Positions 25,424 to 35,051 of a stretch of DNA of 64,000 nt are shown in pieces. The stretch is from Streptococcus oralis (GTDB lineage: Bacteria; Bacillota; Bacilli; Lactobacillales; Streptococcaceae). The position numbers and the translations under genes are program-made. Where the stretch lies: NCBI RefSeq assembly GCF_004127215.1, contig NZ_QEWJ01000001.1, forward strand, positions 1 through 64,000, given 5' to 3'. How positions within the stretch are numbered: the first letter of the stretch is position 1; every line of letters begins with the position of its first letter. Under the pieces are notes generated by a model. It was given only the letters and a program-made list of their open reading frames with translations. It did not search any database and was not told where the DNA came from.

Positions 25424-28400
25424 CGATTCAACTCCTCTCTCATTTTTTCAAACCAAGCTTGCTTGAGCTTTTCTCCGACCAGACGCTTTCCGTCAGCTAA
25501 GTCTAACCTCTCTAGGAAACGGGCTTGTCCCAAGTGGTAATTTGCTTCAAAACCTGTGATGGCTTGGTGTTGCTGGACGTATGGGGCAATGCTTCTGCCA
25601 TTTTCGGTATAGGGATTAATGGCAAACTGGCCTTGTAAAATCTTCTCAGCTGCCTTCTTGTAAAGATGGGCATTGTAGTCCAATAAGAGCTGGAATTCCT
25701 CGTCTGTCAGCTGATTAGCCTTGTTTTTGTTATAAAACTCTCCCAAGTGACTGCTTTCTTTTTCTAAAAAGAGTCCTTGGTATTTCATTGATTTGCTGGC
25801 TTCTACTACTGCTCCTGCTAGACTTTTAACAGCTAATAAAGATTGGACAGGCTCAGCCATTTCCAAGTACATGGCACCGAAAAAGTTCTGCTCCCCTTCC
25901 TTTTTAAGGGCAGCAAGATAGGTTGGCAACTGGGAATTGAGCCCATTAAAGAAATGAGGAAACTGGAACTGGGTCAAACTAGACTTGTAGTCCACCACTC
26001 CTAGCGCTCCATCAGCTTTCAGGCGGTCAATACGGTCAACCTTGCCTCTAACATGGACACTGCGACCATTATCCAATTGAATAAAGGCCTGGTCCTTACC
26101 ACCAAATGTTGCCTCCTCTTGGATGCTTTCAATGGCTGGATTATGACGTAGGATGTGGCCAGTGGTCCGAGCGACATCAAGCAGAACTTCCTTGGTAAAC
26201 TGAGCTTCCAAACTTTCTTGATAAATGGCTTCAAATTCGCGTTCTTGGCTGGTTTCTTGAATAGCTTGTTCCAAACGCTGGTCAAACGGATTTTCAGCAG
26301 GCAGTTTCAAGGCACGTTCAAAAATACGGTGTAAGAAATTTCCGTGACTACGAGCATCTGGACGAAGGCGCAATTCTTCCTGCAAACCTAAGACATAACG
26401 GAGGAAATAACTGTATTGGTTACGGTAAAACTCCGTCAAACCAGAGGTAGACAGGTAAAACTCTTTGTCAGCAGGGTAGAGAGCCTGCAAGGTCTCTTTC
26501 TCTAATGGCTTACTGCTTGGACTAGTTGGGATAGCTGGATTTGTAAGGCCTTTTTGATCTAGTTTTTTACCCATCACACGCGCCAGAACCTTGACAAAGG
26601 TCACATCTTGTTCATTTTCACTAGAACCTGCCTGCTGGTGATAGGCAACTAAACTAGACAAGAGACTGTGATAAGAACCCATATCTTCTTTGCTAAGTTT
26701 TTTATGGTTCATTCTCTTTTCTATTCGGCTAAATCCAAAACTCACCAGTTCATGAAGATAGGCAGATTCCTTGCTCTCATTTTCATTGAGAAGACTGGGT
26801 GCTGACAACACCAACTGTTTACGGGCAGCGTTGACTAAAGAAAGCATGGTATAGCGATTTTTCTTGAGGTTTTCACTGCTTGCAATCAGCAATTGTGTTC
26901 CCTCTTCTGTCGCTTGGTTTAGACTTTGTCTTTCTTCGTCTGTCAAAAGGCTGGTATTTTGTGCAATTTTTGGTAAATGATCCTGCGTTAGTCCAATGGC
27001 ATAGACAAAGTCAGCAGTCAGTGGTGCAATCAAATCATAACTCTGCACCAGAACAGTGTCCACAGTCGCTGGAATAGTGCGATACTGAGATAAAGTCATC
27101 CCTGAATGGAGTAAGGCTAAGAAGTCCTCCAGACTTACTTGTGAACCATCAAAAACGGTCGCAAATTGTTCTAAAACATGACAGAAAGCTTTCCAAACTT
27201 CGGCTTGTCTTTCCTGTTCTAGGGCTTCCATAGTGGATGTCAAACCTTGCATCTGCTTGCTTAAAGCAGCATTTTTTAGAAAAATACTCCACTTTTGCAC
27301 GAGATGTTCAGCCCTTTGTTTTCGACTGGCTAATAAGGTTTCAAGTGGCGTCAAAACACGCAGACGAATGGCGTTCAAACGTTCCAAATCGAATTTTCCG
27401 TGGTGGGATTTGGTAAAGGTCTGCTGAAAAGCTGGCAAGCCATTGATGCCAAGATAGCGTAGATATTGCTCAAAAGCATCAATATCCGCTTGGCTAAGGG
27501 CAGTATACAGACCAGTTCTGAGGAGATTAATCAAATCCTCCTGACGAAAACGGTAGCGTTTCAAACGTAAAATAGACTCCACATACTGTGTTAAGGGATG
27601 ATGGGCCATAGATTCACTTCTACCTAGATAGAAAGGAATCTGGTACTGGTCAAAAATAGTTTTTAGTGATAACTGATAAGAAGCTACATCTCCCAGCAAA
27701 ATACGGAAATTCTTGTAACTCAGTTCTGGATGGTCATGTAATTTCTGACGGATGCTGCGGGCTACCAACTCCAACTCTTCTTTTTGTGTCAAGCAAGACC
27801 AGATTTGCAGATTTTCACGGTCCTTCTCATCTACATCCAAAGTGAGTTCTGAAAAGTCATAAGAAGACTCTAGCAAACGAGAGGCCTTGTCAAAACTATC
27901 CATGTACGCATGAGTCTGAGAACGGTCTTGAGCAACCGTTTGGTATTTAGCACCTAAATGATGAAGAAATTCCACACTGGCTTGGTAGAGATTTCCTTCA
28001 GTGAACGGACTGGTATAGGCCTTCTTGCTTGCATAAGCACCAATGACAATCTCAACACCTTTACGCTGGAGCAGATCCACCACATGTTCTTCCTCAGCAG
28101 AAAAACGGGTAAATCCGTCAATGACTAAGGCAATCTGACTAAAATCACTACTTACCTTATCATTCTCAATTGCCTCAATCAAATGGGACAACTGACTTCC
28201 CTGAGCCAACTGACTCTGATTGAGATAGCCAGTCACTTTCTCAAAAATCAAGAGTAAATCTGCTCGCTTGTCCTCATCCGTCAAACTTTCCAAGTTTAAA
28301 AAGTTCATCTGAGCAGTCGTCATCTCATGATAAAGTTCAATCAGCTGCTGGATAAATTGAGGGTCCTGTTTAATCGCACCATAAACTCGTAACTCTTTGG

Positions 28401-28695
28401 AGTCCAGTTCCGCAAGACATTTATAAAAGGCCATCCCAAGACCGATATCATCAAGACTGGTCTTTGTAGGCAAGTCATTCAAAACCAGGTAACGAGCCAT
28501 TTGAGCAAAGCGCGTGACGGTAATCGCAAAAGAAGCCTGCTGGGACAAGCATTCCAGCACGGCGCGTTCTTTTTCGAATGAAAGAGAGTTGGGTGCGATG
28601 TAGAAGACTCGCTTGCCTGCAGCAACCAGCTCTTCCGCCTCTCTGGTTAGAATTTCTGTCAAAGAAGTCCGAATATCAGTATAAAATAATTTCAT
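25420..28695 (-). CDS. rexB: ATP-dependent nuclease subunit B (RexB/AddB)
   Basis: 1091 aa, a typical streptococcal RexB. No intact Walker A is seen in the N-terminal helicase-like part; the C-terminal RecB-type nuclease has GVVDYKSS near residue 900. The four cysteines that hold the iron-sulfur cluster of B. subtilis AddB are not at the expected places: [11 protein letters not shown] replaces a Cys-Pro motif, and the C-terminal stretch has no Cys cluster. It partners RexA, whose gene it overlaps by four bases. rexB is the first gene of the operon. Confidence 0.95.
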   Translation of the reverse strand: MKLFYTDIRTSLTEILTREAEELVAAGKRVFYIAPNSLSFEKERAVLECLSQQASFAITVTRFAQMARYLVLNDLPTKTSLDDIGLGMAFYKCLAELDSKELRVYGAIKQDPQFIQQLIELYHEMTTAQMNFLNLESLTDEDKRADLLLIFEKVTGYLNQSQLAQGSQLSHLIEAIENDKVSSDFSQIALVIDGFTRFSAEEEHVVDLLQRKGVEIVIGAYASKKAYTSPFTEGNLYQASVEFLHHLGAKYQTVAQDRSQTHAYMDSFDKASRLLESSYDFSELTLDVDEKDRENLQIWSCLTQKEELELVARSIRQKLHDHPELSYKNFRILLGDVASYQLSLKTIFDQYQIPFYLGRSESMAHHPLTQYVESILRLKRYRFRQEDLINLLRTGLYTALSQADIDAFEQYLRYLGINGLPAFQQTFTKSHHGKFDLERLNAIRLRVLTPLETLLASRKQRAEHLVQKWSIFLKNAALSKQMQGLTSTMEALEQERQAEVWKAFCHVLEQFATVFDGSQVSLEDFLALLHSGMTLSQYRTIPATVDTVLVQSYDLIAPLTADFVYAIGLTQDHLPKIAQNTSLLTDEERQSLNQATEEGTQLLIASSENLKKNRYTMLSLVNAARKQLVLSAPSLLNENESKESAYLHELVSFGFSRIEKRMNHKKLSKEDMGSYHSLLSSLVAYHQQAGSSENEQDVTFVKVLARVMGKKLDQKGLTNPAIPTSPSSKPLEKETLQALYPADKEFYLSTSGLTEFYRNQYSYFLRYVLGLQEELRLRPDARSHGNFLHRIFERALKLPAENPFDQRLEQAIQETSQEREFEAIYQESLEAQFTKEVLLDVARTTGHILRHNPAIESIQEEATFGGKDQAFIQLDNGRSVHVRGKVDRIDRLKADGALGVVDYKSSLTQFQFPHFFNGLNSQLPTYLAALKKEGEQNFFGAMYLEMAEPVQSLLAVKSLAGAVVEASKSMKYQGLFLEKESSHLGEFYNKNKANQLTDEEFQLLLDYNAHLYKKAAEKILQGQFAINPYTENGRSIAPYVQQHQAITGFEANYHLGQARFLERLDLADGKRLVGEKLKQAWFEKMREELNR

Positions 28696-28801
28696 CTCAG
28701 CCTCGTTTGGTTTATCAAAGTTTCTTACTCTATTATAGCAAAGTTCGCTTCACACTCCAAATCCAAAATTCTAGTTGACAATCATTTAACTAGCAAATCA
28801 A

Positions 28802-29221
28802 TCATGCTTCATCATCCACTTTCATATGCTGAAAGATATAGAGGAAAAAGTCTTTGGAAACTTCAAAATGTCCATAACGAAGTCGAGAAGTATAGTCTCT
28901 CCATTCAGGATGTTGTCTGGCTATTTCTATGGAGCAATCTTTGACTGGTTGATAATACTCGACATTTCGTCTAAAGGGGAAGAAGCCTTCAAATTGCTCT
29001 ACTTGATAGGCTTTGTCATCTGAAATTTTACCTACGGCCACAAAAGCCTGTAACTTATCTTGACCATTCATATCGTATTTTGGGCTATAGTATAAAAGAT
29101 AGTCACCTTTTTTCATACGATTTAAGGGGCCGCCCTTTCCATGACAGACCTGACAAAAATTCCCTTCAACTCCTCTTAAAACATGGTTCTTTGAAACAAC
29201 TCCAACCCAATATCTAGGCAT
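28802..29221 (-). CDS. EVE domain protein
   Basis: 139 aa, essentially one EVE/PUA-like domain: RYWVGVVSKNHVLRGVEGNFCQV, a GDYLLYYSPK core, and RRNVEYY. EVE domains are related to YTH and recognise modified bases; stand-alone bacterial copies have no settled role. It starts within eight bases of the MarR gene end (overlap 29214-29221) with GGAGGA, so the two are co-translated. EVE domains elsewhere occur with McrB-type restriction, and a McrBC system is 25 kb away, but nothing links them here. Confidence 0.85.
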   Translation of the reverse strand: MPRYWVGVVSKNHVLRGVEGNFCQVCHGKGGPLNRMKKGDYLLYYSPKYDMNGQDKLQAFVAVGKISDDKAYQVEQFEGFFPFRRNVEYYQPVKDCSIEIARQHPEWRDYTSRLRYGHFEVSKDFFLYIFQHMKVDDEA

Positions 29222-29675
29222 TTTTATCCTCCAACTCTACTAACATGCGATTAAAACTTTCTCTATCTTCAGAAAGTTTATCAAAAAATTCTTCATCAAC
29301 CCCTTCTACTAAAGGTAAAGCTTGATTGACCTTCTCCGCGCCAGAATTCGTCACTGAAACCAGTTTTGCCCGACTATCCTTTGGGTGTTGATCACGTCTA
29401 ATGTAGTCTTTCTTCTCCAGTAACCTAACAATCTGGGAAACCGTCATGACATCCATACCAGTGAACCGAGCAATATCAACTTGCGTTACATATTCCTCTC
29501 TATTAGACAGAAACAAAAGAGAAGTCAAAACGATAAATTGAGGCAAAGTGAGGCCAACCGATTTCAAAACTCTTTTTAAGTTGCTTTCCCATTTGTTGTA
29601 GACTTTGATGAACAGAAGACCTGTAGACTCTGTTTCATCATTTTTGTAAATTGAATTAAATTGATACTTTGTCAT
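29214..29675 (-). CDS. MarR-family transcriptional regulator
   Basis: 153 aa from ATG 29675 behind AAGGAGA; an ATG 19 codons upstream lies in unrelated AT-rich sequence. Winged helix-turn-helix at about residues 40-110: LPQFIVLTSLLF, VTQVDIARFTGMDVMTVSQIVRLLEKKDYIRR and the wing RDQHPKDSRAKLVSVT. MarR proteins are dimeric repressors that release DNA on ligand binding. Co-transcribed with the EVE gene; the target is unknown, perhaps its own promoter. Confidence 0.88.
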   Translation of the reverse strand: MTKYQFNSIYKNDETESTGLLFIKVYNKWESNLKRVLKSVGLTLPQFIVLTSLLFLSNREEYVTQVDIARFTGMDVMTVSQIVRLLEKKDYIRRDQHPKDSRAKLVSVTNSGAEKVNQALPLVEGVDEEFFDKLSEDRESFNRMLVELEDKNA

Positions 29676-29782
29676 TATTTCTCCTTGAATATTAAGTATA
29701 CATATTATATAAGAATTTATTTTGTTTTTCAAGAAAAGGAAAGCCGAATGTTACAATTCTGTCAGACATTTTATAGTCTATA

Positions 29783-29791
29783 TGCTATAAT
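29783..29791 (+). promoter_or_regulatory. Extended -10 promoter of the Cof-type HAD gene
   Basis: TGCTATAAT (TG at 29783-29784, TATAAT at 29786-29791) about 30 bases before the start codon; no clear -35. Confidence 0.65.
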
Positions 29792-29821
29792 AAAAGCAAA
29801 ACACCTAGAAAAGGAAGTCTT

Positions 29822-30631
29822 ATGATTAAACTACTAGCCTTGGATATGGACGGAACCCTCCTTAATGAAGCCAAAGAAATCCCGCAAGCCCACATCACTG
29901 CCATTCACCAAGCCATTGAAAAAGGTGTCAAACTGGTTCTCTGTACAGGTCGCCCGCTTTTCGGTGTCCTTCCTTACTATAAAAAATTGGGACTGGACCT
30001 CCAGAATGAGTACGTCATTGTCAATAATGGTTGTTCAACTCACCAGACCAGTGACTGGGGGCTAGTGGACTGGCAAGAACTCAGTCCAGCTGACATCGAA
30101 TACCTCTATGACCTAGCTGAAAAAAGCGACGTCCAGTTAACTCTTTTTGATGAGGAACATTATTTTGTCCTCGGTGGCAAGCCTAATCAAATCGTTCAAA
30201 ATGATGCCAAGCTAGTCTTTTCAGACCTGACTGAAATTTCCCTTGAGGAAGCCACCAGTGGTAAGTACCGTATGTTTCAGGGTATGTTTTTAGGCACCAA
30301 AGAGCAAACAGACGATTTTGAGCAGCGATTCGCTGAGGAACTCTGCCAACGATTTAGCGGCGTTCGTTCGCAGCCTGTCATTTACGAAGCAATGCCACTT
30401 GGAACAACAAAGGCTACTGCTCTTTCTCGACTAGCAGCGATTTTGAAGATCGAGCCCTCAGAAATTATGGCCATGGGCGATGCCAATAACGATATCGAAA
30501 TGCTCCAGTTTGCAGGCCTTGGTATTGCTATGGGAAATGCTAGTGAGCATGTCAAATCCCTTGCCAATGACGTTACAGCCAGCAATGAAGAAGACGGCGT
30601 CGCGCGTGCCATTGAGAAGTATATTTTATAG
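29822..30631 (+). CDS. Cof-type HAD phosphatase
   Basis: 269 aa, HAD subfamily IIB. Motif I LDMDGTL with Asp8/Asp10, motif II LCTGRP, motif III Lys region TTKATALSRL, motif IV MGDANNDIEML. These cytoplasmic phosphatases act on sugar phosphates, nucleotides or flavin/PLP precursors; substrate not predictable. Single-gene unit on + with its own promoter and terminator. Confidence 0.9.
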   Translation: MIKLLALDMDGTLLNEAKEIPQAHITAIHQAIEKGVKLVLCTGRPLFGVLPYYKKLGLDLQNEYVIVNNGCSTHQTSDWGLVDWQELSPADIEYLYDLAEKSDVQLTLFDEEHYFVLGGKPNQIVQNDAKLVFSDLTEISLEEATSGKYRMFQGMFLGTKEQTDDFEQRFAEELCQRFSGVRSQPVIYEAMPLGTTKATALSRLAAILKIEPSEIMAMGDANNDIEMLQFAGLGIAMGNASEHVKSLANDVTASNEEDGVARAIEKYIL

Positions 30632-30639
30632 AGAAAATC

Positions 30640-30666
30640 CCCAGTTAAATCCTTAACTGGGTTTTT
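30640..30666 (+). terminator. Intrinsic terminator after the HAD gene
   Basis: CCCAGTTAA-ATCC-TTAACTGGG followed by TTTTT. Confidence 0.9.
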
Positions 30667-30687
30667 GACATTTTAAAAATCAGAAAA

Positions 30688-30707
30688 CTTTAGAAACTCT
30701 TTAGAAA
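30688..30707 (+). promoter_or_regulatory. Direct repeat CTTTAGAAA x2, 11 bases apart, before the ABC operon
   Basis: CTTTAGAAA at 30688-30696 and 30699-30707, one helical turn apart, just upstream of a TTGAGC/TATACT promoter-like pair with a long 20-base spacer. Tandem half-sites at this spacing are typical of OmpR-type response regulators; one is encoded 2.5 kb away. Binding is inferred. Confidence 0.5.
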
Positions 30708-30775
30708 TACTTGAGCTTTCTTTGATTTCTATAGCTTATACTAAAGTTAGAAAAATAAATCTAAAGGAGAAAATC

Positions 30776-31684
30776 ATGAAAACAGTACTCGAAATTCATG
30801 GACTGACCAAACAATTTGGTAAACAAGCTATTCTTCAAGATCTTAGTCTAACCATAAAAGAGGGAGATATTTATGGTTTAATTGGAAAAAACGGAGCAGG
30901 TAAAACTACTCTTATCAAAATAATTACACAACTACTGTTTGCGGATAAAGGAACTATTTCCCTCTTTTCTAGCCAAGAAGAAAATGAGTGGACCAAGGCT
31001 TTATCTCGAGTTGGTTCTGTTATCGAATCACCTGTAGCCCATAATCATTTAACAGCTTATCAAAATCTGAAATATTATTGTATGATTCGCCATATTCCAA
31101 ATGCTGATAAAGTCATTCAAGAAACACTGGACTATGTAGGTTTGTCTGATACAGGTAAGAAAGTCTTTCGTGATTTCTCGCTAGGAATGAAACAAAGACT
31201 TGGCATTGCCATTGCCCTCCTATCCAAACCAGACTTCCTTATCTTAGATGAACCCATTAACGGTCTAGATCCTATTGGTATCAAAGAATTTCGTCTGATG
31301 ATTCAACGGCTCAATCAAGAAAAAGGCATAACCATTCTCATCTCTAGCCATATCTTGTCGGAACTCTATCTTCTAGCTAATCGTTTTGGAATTCTGGATC
31401 AAGGTAAGATTATCCGTGAAATCAGTAAAACTGAATTTGAAACACTGAGTGAGGATTATATTGTGCTTAAAACAAGCGACAAAGAAAGAGCTTGTCAGGT
31501 ATTGAAAGAACAAATCCAGCTCCAGTTTAAGGTTGTCAATCCTGAAAATGAAATCCATATCTTTGGAAATGAACAAGATGTCAAACAGATTCTTAAGCAA
31601 CTAACTTTGGCCGATGTTGCTATTGATGAGATATACTTTGCCCGTCAAAACCTAGAAGAATACTTCACACAATTGGTAGAATAG
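30776..31684 (+). CDS. ABC transporter ATP-binding protein (BcrA-like)
   Basis: 302 aa from ATG 30776 with AAAGGAG. Walker A GKNGAGKT (37-44), signature FSLGMKQRLG, Walker B FLILDEPINGLD, and a C-terminal 90-residue extension typical of the bacteriocin/antibiotic-resistance (BcrA/DrrA-like) group. It energises the permease encoded ten bases downstream. A two-component system faces it from the other side, an arrangement common for peptide-antibiotic sensing and defence, though no ligand can be read from sequence. Confidence 0.9.
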   Translation: MKTVLEIHGLTKQFGKQAILQDLSLTIKEGDIYGLIGKNGAGKTTLIKIITQLLFADKGTISLFSSQEENEWTKALSRVGSVIESPVAHNHLTAYQNLKYYCMIRHIPNADKVIQETLDYVGLSDTGKKVFRDFSLGMKQRLGIAIALLSKPDFLILDEPINGLDPIGIKEFRLMIQRLNQEKGITILISSHILSELYLLANRFGILDQGKIIREISKTEFETLSEDYIVLKTSDKERACQVLKEQIQLQFKVVNPENEIHIFGNEQDVKQILKQLTLADVAIDEIYFARQNLEEYFTQLVE

Positions 31685-31694
31685 GAGAAAAATC

Positions 31695-32447
31695 ATGATA
31701 CATACCATTCAAGCAGATTTTTACCGTCTTTTCCGCTCCAAAGGATTCTGGATTACAGAATTCATTCTCTTTGTACTTATGTTACTGGGTGCTACTATTG
31801 GCGCTACAGGACATCTAATGTCCGTTCAAACAGCACCACCTGAGACTCCTACCCATGGTTGGAATGGGATAGAAGCTCTAATCAACGTGTCAAATAACGG
31901 CTCAAACCTCGTTTTCCTCTGTATTATTCTAGTATGTTTAGTTCTTGGGGTTGATCTAATCGGCAAGCTTTATAAAAATAGTTTGACTGTTGGTGTTTCT
32001 CGTACAGAGTTTTTCCTTGCTAAATCCTTTGTACTAGCAAGCATCGCTCTCTTGCAACTCATCGCCAGCCTTGTGATTGCTTTTGTTCCCTCAACCCTAC
32101 TAAACGGACTTGGTACAATGCCTGATGGTTTTGTTACTAATCTCCTCTTGACGATTTCCCTTCAATTTCTCTGCCTTCTCGCTTGGCTTTCGATTGTTTC
32201 CTTTATTCTCTACCTAACTCATTCTTATCTTGCCGTATTTATTGGTTATCTGATTAGCTCTATCATACTTTCTATGCCAATGCTTCTTTTCCCAGACATT
32301 GAAATTCTACGATATTTAATTCTAGATTTTGCCTATGCTATGACTAGTAATAGCCAAGCTATTCTCTATACCATCACGATTTGCGTAACGGTCATACTTT
32401 TCTTCTCTTTCAGTGGACTGACTGTTTTCAAGAAGAAAAGCTTATAA
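31695..32447 (+). CDS. ABC transporter permease
   Basis: 250 aa with six likely membrane segments (residues about 15-37, 70-92, 115-137, 155-178, 182-204, 222-244) and a loop rich in Pro/Thr after the first. Matches the ABC-2-type permeases that accompany BcrA-like ATPases. Preceded by AGGAGA and cotranscribed with the ATPase. Substrate unknown. Confidence 0.85.
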   Translation: MIHTIQADFYRLFRSKGFWITEFILFVLMLLGATIGATGHLMSVQTAPPETPTHGWNGIEALINVSNNGSNLVFLCIILVCLVLGVDLIGKLYKNSLTVGVSRTEFFLAKSFVLASIALLQLIASLVIAFVPSTLLNGLGTMPDGFVTNLLLTISLQFLCLLAWLSIVSFILYLTHSYLAVFIGYLISSIILSMPMLLFPDIEILRYLILDFAYAMTSNSQAILYTITICVTVILFFSFSGLTVFKKKSL

Positions 32448-32452
32448 AAAGG

Positions 32453-32484
32453 ACCTCCTCTAAACTTATAGAGGAGGTTTCTTC
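32453..32484. terminator. Terminator between the ABC operon and the histidine kinase
   Basis: ACCTCCTCTA-AACTTA-TAGAGGAGGT then TTTCTTCT on +. It sits between convergent genes and may serve both directions weakly. Confidence 0.82.
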
Positions 32485-32486
32485 TG

Positions 32487-33365
32487 TTAAAAATAAATAA
32501 AGACTGAAAACCATTCTCCATCAGTGGCTAGCTTCATTTCCGCTCCAAGAAGATGAACTAATTCCTCAGTAATATAGAGACCTAAACCAGAGGATTCTTC
32601 GGTATCTGACATATTTTCAGAATAAAAACGATTGCTGAGATTGTCTATATTCTTGATAGATTTTTTGACAAGATTATCAATTTCCAAAACAAGCCTATTT
32701 TCTTCCTTTTTCAAAGAAAGTCGAGCCTTCTCCTTACCGTGCTTGAGAACATTTCCAAGGAGGTTTTGTATAATTCGATCAAGCAAGTCCTCATCAGTCG
32801 TCGTTTTTAATCCTGGTTCAACGTTAAAATCAAGAACAATCTGTGAAGATTGGAAAACATCGTAATAGGCTAAAGTCTTCTTCGTTATAAAGGTTGATAA
32901 ATCAAGCTCTTCCAGTTTCGGTTTGACTGCTCCTTCCATCAAATGACGATATTCAAGAAGAGCTTCCAAACGTTTGGAAACCAACTCCTGATGATGGGAT
33001 ATTTTGCTTAAAGTTTCCTGACTATTATCGGGGTGTTTTATTAGTTGCTGAGTATATCCTGAAGCGATTGTCAAAGGTGTCCGAATATCATGAGCGATGT
33101 TACTGATTGCCATATCCAGGGTGCGTTTTTCACGCTTCATGATGAGCTGATTCTGTTCCACTTCTTGAAATAGATTCTCAATTTGGTTATGTAGACGCAA
33201 AATGGTCTTTGAAAAGAAATTTACCCCAATCCTCTTCATGCTACCAGATCGAATCTTTTCTTCGATTTGTCTGCTTAAATCTCTAATTGCTATATGATAG
33301 CGAATCAAAGAAATCGCCAAAATAATGTTAGTAAGGAGTAATATTGATATCAAAATGTAATTCAT
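32487..33365 (-). CDS. Sensor histidine kinase
   Basis: 292 aa from ATG 33365 with AAAGGAG. Only one clear membrane segment (residues 2-22) and no large outside domain, so it is a short kinase that probably senses within the membrane or through a partner such as the ABC transporter. H-box ISNIAHDIRTPLT with His92, N-box IIQNLLGNVLKHG, and G-box SSGLGLYI. Overlaps the response regulator stop (TAATG). Confidence 0.9.
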   Translation of the reverse strand: MNYILISILLLTNIILAISLIRYHIAIRDLSRQIEEKIRSGSMKRIGVNFFSKTILRLHNQIENLFQEVEQNQLIMKREKRTLDMAISNIAHDIRTPLTIASGYTQQLIKHPDNSQETLSKISHHQELVSKRLEALLEYRHLMEGAVKPKLEELDLSTFITKKTLAYYDVFQSSQIVLDFNVEPGLKTTTDEDLLDRIIQNLLGNVLKHGKEKARLSLKKEENRLVLEIDNLVKKSIKNIDNLSNRFYSENMSDTEESSGLGLYITEELVHLLGAEMKLATDGEWFSVFIYF

Positions 33366-34063
33366 TATTTGTCTCCTTTTAATCGAACACCAACTCCCCA
33401 AATGGTTTCAATGTACTCGTGATTCGGATCCAGTTGATGTAGTTTCTTACGGAGATTGCTTAGATGGGTGTTGAGCGTATTGTCTCCAGGCAGGTAACTT
33501 TCTTCCCAAATCAATTCATAAAGTTCTTCCTTGGTGAAGATCTTTTTAGGATGCTGGAGCAACATTTGGAGAATCTGGCACTCTTTCTTTGCAAGGCGAA
33601 TGATTTCAGTTGCGTTACTTATTTCAAAACTATCCGCATCGAACTGGATATTTTTAAAGTTTTGTACGAGGTTATCAATTTCTCTTCGATCTTCTGACTG
33701 ATGTTCACCACTTTGGCGTAATTGCACGGTGACTCTGGCAAAGACTTCGTCCAAATCAAAAGGTTTTACTACATAATCATTGGCCCCGTCTAGTAGATAT
33801 TGGCTGATGAGCTTTTTATCACCTAAAGCAGTAAGCATGATGACCGGAGTCTGATTCGTTTGTCGAATAGCTTGCAAGACTTGGTCACCATTTTTCCCAG
33901 GGAGCATGATATCTAGTAAAACGAGATCAATGCCACCTTTGTCAAATTGCATGATACCTTCTGTGCCAGAAAATGCTTGGATCACCTCGTGTTCCTCTGT
34001 AAGAAGGGTTCTTAAAATTTCCTGGATTTCATTATTATCTTCAATTACAAGAATGCTCGCCAT
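33365..34063 (-). CDS. OmpR-family response regulator
   Basis: 232 aa from ATG 34063 (AAAGGA upstream). Receiver domain with the phosphoacceptor Asp51 in LVLLDIMLPG, conserved Thr and Lys (MLTALGD, VVKPFD); C-terminal winged helix with LLQHPKKIFTKEELYELIW and DNTLNTHLSNLRKKL. Regulates with the kinase encoded next; likely targets are the CTTTAGAAA repeats before the convergent ABC operon. Confidence 0.92.
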   Translation of the reverse strand: MASILVIEDNNEIQEILRTLLTEEHEVIQAFSGTEGIMQFDKGGIDLVLLDIMLPGKNGDQVLQAIRQTNQTPVIMLTALGDKKLISQYLLDGANDYVVKPFDLDEVFARVTVQLRQSGEHQSEDRREIDNLVQNFKNIQFDADSFEISNATEIIRLAKKECQILQMLLQHPKKIFTKEELYELIWEESYLPGDNTLNTHLSNLRKKLHQLDPNHEYIETIWGVGVRLKGDK

Positions 34064-34120
34064 AAACCTCGTCCTTTCTAAAACTATTATAACATGTTTT
34101 GTTAGGAATTCCAGATACAG

Positions 34121-34155
34121 AAAAGCTCCTCTCACATTTTAAGCAAGAAGGAGCT
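34121..34155 (-). terminator. Terminator of traX
   Basis: AGCTCCT (34149-34155 read on -) pairs with AGGAGCT (34124-34130 read on -), followed by TTTTC on the - strand. The loop is about 18 bases. Confidence 0.7.
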
Positions 34156-34169
34156 AATGAATATTGAAT

Positions 34170-34907
34170 CTACTTAACCAAATAAGCAATCAAGGTTATA
34201 ATCCATAGATGAGCTGGGTAGAAAATATAAAAGAAATATTTACTCCAACTAGTTTCTTTTCCTCGCTGTCCATTATAAAGTGCCATAAAAGGAAATACGG
34301 TGACAAAGAGCCAGTCAGAATTGTAAAGCATCATTTCCAGTGTTTGGTGCCAAGTGTCGTAAATTTGGATGGAAGTCACTAACAAGAAGGCCCACAGAAA
34401 GGCATATAGGAGATTTCGCAATCCCTTGCGATTTCGACAAGAGTAACTAATCAAGAGAAATGGTAGCATGGTGATGCCACCCTCAGTAAAAAGACACCCG
34501 AAAACCAAGAGACCAGCAACTCCAATCCGACGCCACAACTTCTCTTTTTTATCCAACTCTTTTCTGGGAAAACCAATCCAAAGCATGGTGACACCGATGG
34601 CCAACGTCAAGAAAATATTATTAGTGACCATTACTCCCTTAGAGGCAAATAGGGCATTGAGGAGGCTATTTCCAGCAAACATGATAAGCGCACAACTCCA
34701 AAGGCGGATGAGGTAGTTTTTCAAATTTCGAGTATGGATGAAGCCTTCCATAGCCATATAGGCAAACCAAACTCCCACACAACGGGTCAAGGCGTGGAAA
34801 ATACCTTCCCACAGAGGAGAAACGATTCCGGTGATATGAGGGATATGGTCCAGAACCATTACTGCCGCCATCAGATACTTCAACTGCGTCGCATTCCATT
34901 TTTTCAT
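34170..34907 (-). CDS. TraX family membrane protein
   Basis: 245 aa, seven to eight membrane segments. N-terminus NATQLKYLMAAVMVLDHI with the conserved LDH, then GRxxFPxF-like TRCVGVWFAYMAMEGF, and the late PAHL motif (FYIFYPAHLWIITL) are TraX hallmarks. TraX of F plasmid acetylates pilin; chromosomal Firmicutes copies are presumed acyltransferases with unknown targets. No conjugation genes are nearby. Confidence 0.87.
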   Translation of the reverse strand: MKKWNATQLKYLMAAVMVLDHIPHITGIVSPLWEGIFHALTRCVGVWFAYMAMEGFIHTRNLKNYLIRLWSCALIMFAGNSLLNALFASKGVMVTNNIFLTLAIGVTMLWIGFPRKELDKKEKLWRRIGVAGLLVFGCLFTEGGITMLPFLLISYSCRNRKGLRNLLYAFLWAFLLVTSIQIYDTWHQTLEMMLYNSDWLFVTVFPFMALYNGQRGKETSWSKYFFYIFYPAHLWIITLIAYLVK

Positions 34908-34983
34908 AATAAACCTCTTTCTTTTTGATCTACATAGAGTATAGCATACATTTCTACGTATAATCGTACACCTATCTTACATT

Positions 34984-35018
34984 TAAAAAGCCTATCTTAC
35001 ATTTTTGTAAGACAGGCG
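34984..35018 (-). terminator. Terminator of the polyamine operon
   Basis: On -: GCCTGTCTTAC-AAAAAT-GTAAGATAGGC (one mismatch) followed by TTTTT, about 35 bases after the aguB stop. Part of it, CCTATCTTACATTT, is repeated directly at about 34973-34986. Confidence 0.85.
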
Positions 35019-35051
35019 TGAATATTAAAAGTTTATTATGAAAGTTACCTT

